A DNA stretch of 64,000 nt from Chloroflexota bacterium (lineage in GTDB: Bacteria > Chloroflexota > UBA6077 > FW602-bin22 > JAMCVK01). How positions within the stretch are numbered: the first letter of the stretch is position 1; every line of letters starts with the position of its first letter. The translations under genes were made by a program, and so were the position numbers. Under the pieces are notes generated by a model that made no database searches, was not told the DNA's origin, and saw only the letters and a program-made list of their open reading frames with translations. This document shows positions 61,580 to 64,000 of the stretch, piece by piece. Location of the stretch: NCBI GenBank assembly GCA_023475225.1, contig JAMCVK010000037.1:1-64000 (forward strand), given 5' to 3'.

Positions 61580-62644
61580 TCAAGGGATGACCTCGACGAG
61601 CACCTCTATGATCCCCGCCGTTGGAGGGGCCAGAGCGGTGAAGGCGGCGTAGCTCAGGTCCACCACGATGGGGTAGGTGAAAGCGCCGGTATCGCGCACG
61701 GCGACGACGATGCTCTTGCCCTCTTTGTTGGTCACCCTTAACTTAGTGCCCAGAGGGTACATATTGCACGAAGTCGTCGTCGGATCGTTCATATCGTAGA
61801 CCTGACCATTGGCCATCCTTTGGCCGTGGAAGCCAGGACCATACCAAGTGGCCAGGCCGACCACTCTATATCTGTGATTCTTCCAGTCCTCACCCACGGG
61901 ATTCTCCAGTCGTAGTGCAGCGTGAGGAAATAAGCCGGCCTCCTTGGCTAGATCACCCCCATTAGCCACCGTCACCTGCCCTGCTTTAGCCCAGGGCACG
62001 TCTACCTTCCATTGCTGGATAACGGCCCGTTGCAGCCGAACGACGTAAACGGGTCCGCGATCCTCCACCTTTGAGGTAGGTAAACCGTATAGATTTAGCG
62101 GATCCGAGACGGACTGATAGCGCGCTTTGATTGCTGGATGGGAGTCTAAGAGAGCCAGGCGCTGGCGGATTACTTCTCCCCAGGGCTTACCAGCATCGAA
62201 ACTGCCGGGCAAAGGGGGTGGTGTCGAACGCACACTCGCCAACCAATCGTCCTTACCGGCATTATGTAGCTCATCAAATATATTGACGAAGGCGAATCGC
62301 TTCTGTTCCGGTCGCCACTGCAACACCCCTTTCTGTGTAGCCTGGACAGAGAAGCCATTCCAGGAGAAGCGCCTTGAGATGGGATAGCCCAGGACGGTCA
62401 CCCCACCGAGACGCTGAAACTCTGTCCAAAAGGGGAGGCCGTCCTCATCGGTGATGCGGTATCCCTTGGGGCTCGTCCCTGGAGGGAAACCATTCGCCTG
62501 AGTGAAGAAGTGTCCCCCAGGCATGGCGTAGTCCAGGCGCGCCTCATCCTCCGGCGAAGCGGCCTCTGACCCAGAGAGAGGAACAGCGACTACAATGGTG
62601 GCTAATACTAAGGGAATAACCCGGCCAATTAGAAACCTTTTCAT
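61580..62644 (-). CDS. RlpA-like double-psi beta-barrel protein
   Basis: The 354-residue exported protein has a signal peptide (about residues 1-28), a central region with LGYPISRRF (LGFP-type repeat-like), and a C-terminal RlpA domain with ATWYGPGFHGQRMANGQ and PLGTKLRVTN...VRDTGAF, including the catalytic-type Asp. RlpA proteins are lytic transglycosylases or wall-binding proteins. Its start overlaps the carboxypeptidase's stop by four bases, so both act in wall metabolism. Confidence 0.85.
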   Translation of the reverse strand: MKRFLIGRVIPLVLATIVVAVPLSGSEAASPEDEARLDYAMPGGHFFTQANGFPPGTSPKGYRITDEDGLPFWTEFQRLGGVTVLGYPISRRFSWNGFSVQATQKGVLQWRPEQKRFAFVNIFDELHNAGKDDWLASVRSTPPPLPGSFDAGKPWGEVIRQRLALLDSHPAIKARYQSVSDPLNLYGLPTSKVEDRGPVYVVRLQRAVIQQWKVDVPWAKAGQVTVANGGDLAKEAGLFPHAALRLENPVGEDWKNHRYRVVGLATWYGPGFHGQRMANGQVYDMNDPTTTSCNMYPLGTKLRVTNKEGKSIVVAVRDTGAFTYPIVVDLSYAAFTALAPPTAGIIEVLVEVIP

Positions 62645-63588
62645 TGTGGAACTCCCGTCGGCGGCCAGGCAAAGTTTTCAAAAACGTAATTGAGGAGGGC
62701 GATGCTGTCACTCAAGATATCAGTGCTTTTCATCAAGGCGACATAGAGGCGATGCCCGTTCCGCATAGCCGAAGCGACCATCGTCTTCCCGGCCTCGTCA
62801 GTATAGCCGACCTTCACCCCATCAGCCCCAGGATAATACCAGAGGAGTCGGTTCAGATTGCGCAGCCAATAGGTCTTGTGCCCTTTAGCAGTCCATTCCT
62901 TGGTCGCCACTATCCGAGCGAAGGTGGGATCCTGCATAGCATAGCGGGCGAGCATGGCCATATCGTAGGCGCTGGAATAGTGACCAGCCGCATCTAATCC
63001 GTGGGGATTGGCGAAATGGCTATCGGTAAGCCCCAGCTGGGTGACCTTCTGGTTCATCAGCTCCACAAAGCGGCTTTCGGATCCGCCAATATATCGGGCG
63101 ATGGCTAGAGCCGCATCATTACCTGAGGGCAACAGCAGCCCATAAAGCAAATCCTGCAGGGTCAGCTCCTCGCCCGGCTTCAGACCCATTATCGTGCTGT
63201 CATCCAGCTCGTCGCAGTCCACATCGATGGGGACCTTAGCGCTCAGCCTCCCCTGTTCCAGGGCGATGATGGCCGTGACGATCTTAGTCAGACTGGCCGG
63301 CGCGAAGCGCTGGTGGGGTTCCTTGCCGTAGAGGAGGCGGCCACTCGTTTCATCGATGATGGCTACGCCTTGGGCACTGATGGTTGGGGGACCATTTGTG
63401 CCGACCTTGCGGATAGGAGGTGGGATGGGGTTGGGTTCCCTTGTGGCGGTGGGCGTGGGTTGAGGTTGCGGCGTTGGCGTGGGCATCGTGGCCGACTGTC
63501 CACCGCCCAATCCGAAAAGTGGGGGTCGCCAGAACCAATTTGCCAGAAGGATGAGGACGACTATCCCGGCAAAAAAGCCTTTACGCAT
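62641..63588 (-). CDS. D-alanyl-D-alanine carboxypeptidase (DacA/DacF-like)
   Basis: The 315-residue penicillin-binding protein has SLTK (the SxxK box) near residue 98, SGND (SxN) near 155 and KVGYTDEAG, where the KTG box reads KVG. It has an N-terminal membrane anchor and a Pro/Thr-rich linker (about 33-58). It trims peptidoglycan stem peptides outside the membrane. It is co-translated with the RlpA-like gene. The KVG variant occurs in some DacF/SleB-type members and may lower activity. Confidence 0.9.
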   Translation of the reverse strand: MRKGFFAGIVVLILLANWFWRPPLFGLGGGQSATMPTPTPQPQPTPTATREPNPIPPPIRKVGTNGPPTISAQGVAIIDETSGRLLYGKEPHQRFAPASLTKIVTAIIALEQGRLSAKVPIDVDCDELDDSTIMGLKPGEELTLQDLLYGLLLPSGNDAALAIARYIGGSESRFVELMNQKVTQLGLTDSHFANPHGLDAAGHYSSAYDMAMLARYAMQDPTFARIVATKEWTAKGHKTYWLRNLNRLLWYYPGADGVKVGYTDEAGKTMVASAMRNGHRLYVALMKSTDILSDSIALLNYVFENFAWPPTGVPQ

Positions 63589-63671
63589 GGCGGGTGGATT
63601 ATAGCATTTTTAGCCGCGGATGACTATGTTTTGTACTCGTTGGGTTTTATTTAGCAGTCTCTAAAATTAAA

Positions 63672-63701
63672 TTGACATTATGTACATTTAAGTAGTATAA
63701 T
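63672..63701 (+). promoter_or_regulatory. Promoter of the Phd antitoxin gene
   Basis: TTGACA (63672-63677), an 18-bp spacer and TATAAT (63696-63701), both consensus. The spacer contains the palindrome ATGTACAT (63680-63687), a possible autoregulatory operator as in toxin-antitoxin loci. Confidence 0.7.
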
Positions 63702-63722
63702 ATTTTTGAAAGGGGGATATCT

Positions 63723-64000
63723 ATGTCAGCACGAAGAATATCAGCGCGGGAGGCCAGAGCCAACTTCAGCGATCTCCTTGGCCTGGTGTACTACACTAAG
63801 GAGCCAGTGATTGTCGAGAAAAGGGGACGGCCGTTTGTGGTCGTAATTAGCCCAGAGCAGTATGAGAGCCTGCAAAAGGAGCAAGAACGAGCGTGGGCCG
63901 TTGTCGATCGGGTTCGAGAGCGGAACGCTGACAAGGCCCCTGAGGAAGTTCTGCGCGACGCGACTGCCGAGGTTGAAGCGGTCCGTCATGAGATGTATGA
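63723..64000 (+). CDS. Phd/YefM-family antitoxin (partial, runs off the window)
   Basis: The first 92 codons read MSARRISAREARANFSDLL, VEKRGRPFVVVISPEQYESL and a charged helical tail, typical of Phd/YefM antitoxins, which bind operator DNA with the N-terminus and the toxin with the C-terminus. AGGGGG precedes ATG 63723 and a strong promoter lies upstream. The frame is open to the last base, so the stop and any toxin gene lie beyond the window. Confidence 0.85.
   Translation, partial: MSARRISAREARANFSDLLGLVYYTKEPVIVEKRGRPFVVVISPEQYESLQKEQERAWAVVDRVRERNADKAPEEVLRDATAEVEAVRHEMY

Overview
The window looks like a chromosomal contig from a member of the Chloroflexota, probably an anaerobe. This is inferred from gene content, not from a marker-gene search. 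Pointers are Pro/Thr-rich linkers behind lipoprotein and Tat signals (30691-31911, 62641-63588), a CdaA/CdaR pair, archaeal-type phosphoglycerate mutase, a fumarate reductase-like complex with a CCG-type HdrB subunit, a three-heme cytochrome, and moderate-to-high GC. No rRNA, tRNA or CRISPR array was seen.

Layout. (1) 1-3.1 kb: tail of an insertion sequence, a sugar isomerase-like protein, an SPFH protein and a short dispersed repeat. (2) 2.4-12.7 kb: purine salvage/catabolism, with an XRE-cupin regulator divergent from an NCS2-type permease, adenine deaminase, a second deaminase-type amidohydrolase, the FeS and FAD subunits of a xanthine dehydrogenase-type enzyme, two XdhC-type maturation proteins and an MTA/purine nucleoside phosphorylase. 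(3) 12.7-19.1 kb: CinA, a winged-helix protein, a multiheme cytochrome, an unusual Nudix-orotate phosphoribosyltransferase fusion, a deoxyribosyltransferase-like protein and ApgM. (4) 19.2-27.6 kb: a sulfur/cysteine cluster under an Rrf2 regulator: cysteine synthase, a ubiquitin-like sulfur carrier fused to its E1-like activator, a YeeE/YedE transporter, two TusA proteins, a rhodanese lipoprotein, a JAMM peptidase, a second cysteine synthase and MnmA. (5) 27.5-39.4 kb: an ABC transporter with a promoter and a 20-bp palindromic operator lying inside the 3' end of mnmA, a three-subunit fumarate reductase-like complex, the molybdopterin subunit missing from region 2, and an FAD oxidoreductase. 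(6) 39.4-46 kb: a type III-like restriction-modification pair flanked by gene remnants. (7) 45.9-53.7 kb: MTA/SAH deaminase, GpsA, Der, CdaR, CdaA and ArgF. (8) 54-55.3 kb: a decayed insertion sequence with long inverted repeats. (9) 55.3-61.5 kb: a probable molybdenum-cofactor riboswitch leading yfcE-like, moaA, moaC, a YfhO-like protein and an AmaP-like protein. (10) 61.6-64 kb: an RlpA-like protein, a D-Ala-D-Ala carboxypeptidase and a Phd antitoxin cut by the window edge.

Two themes connect distant genes. Molybdenum cofactor made by moaA/moaC would feed the xanthine dehydrogenase-type subunits at 8-10 kb and 36-38 kb, with XdhC for maturation. The sulfur cluster resembles the mycobacterial CysO-CysM-Mec route to cysteine, but with the carrier fused to the activating enzyme, a transporter and a TusA/rhodanese relay. 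An 84-86 bp tandem repeat with GC-rich hairpins recurs in three intergenic regions (25.1, 50.1 and 53.7 kb).
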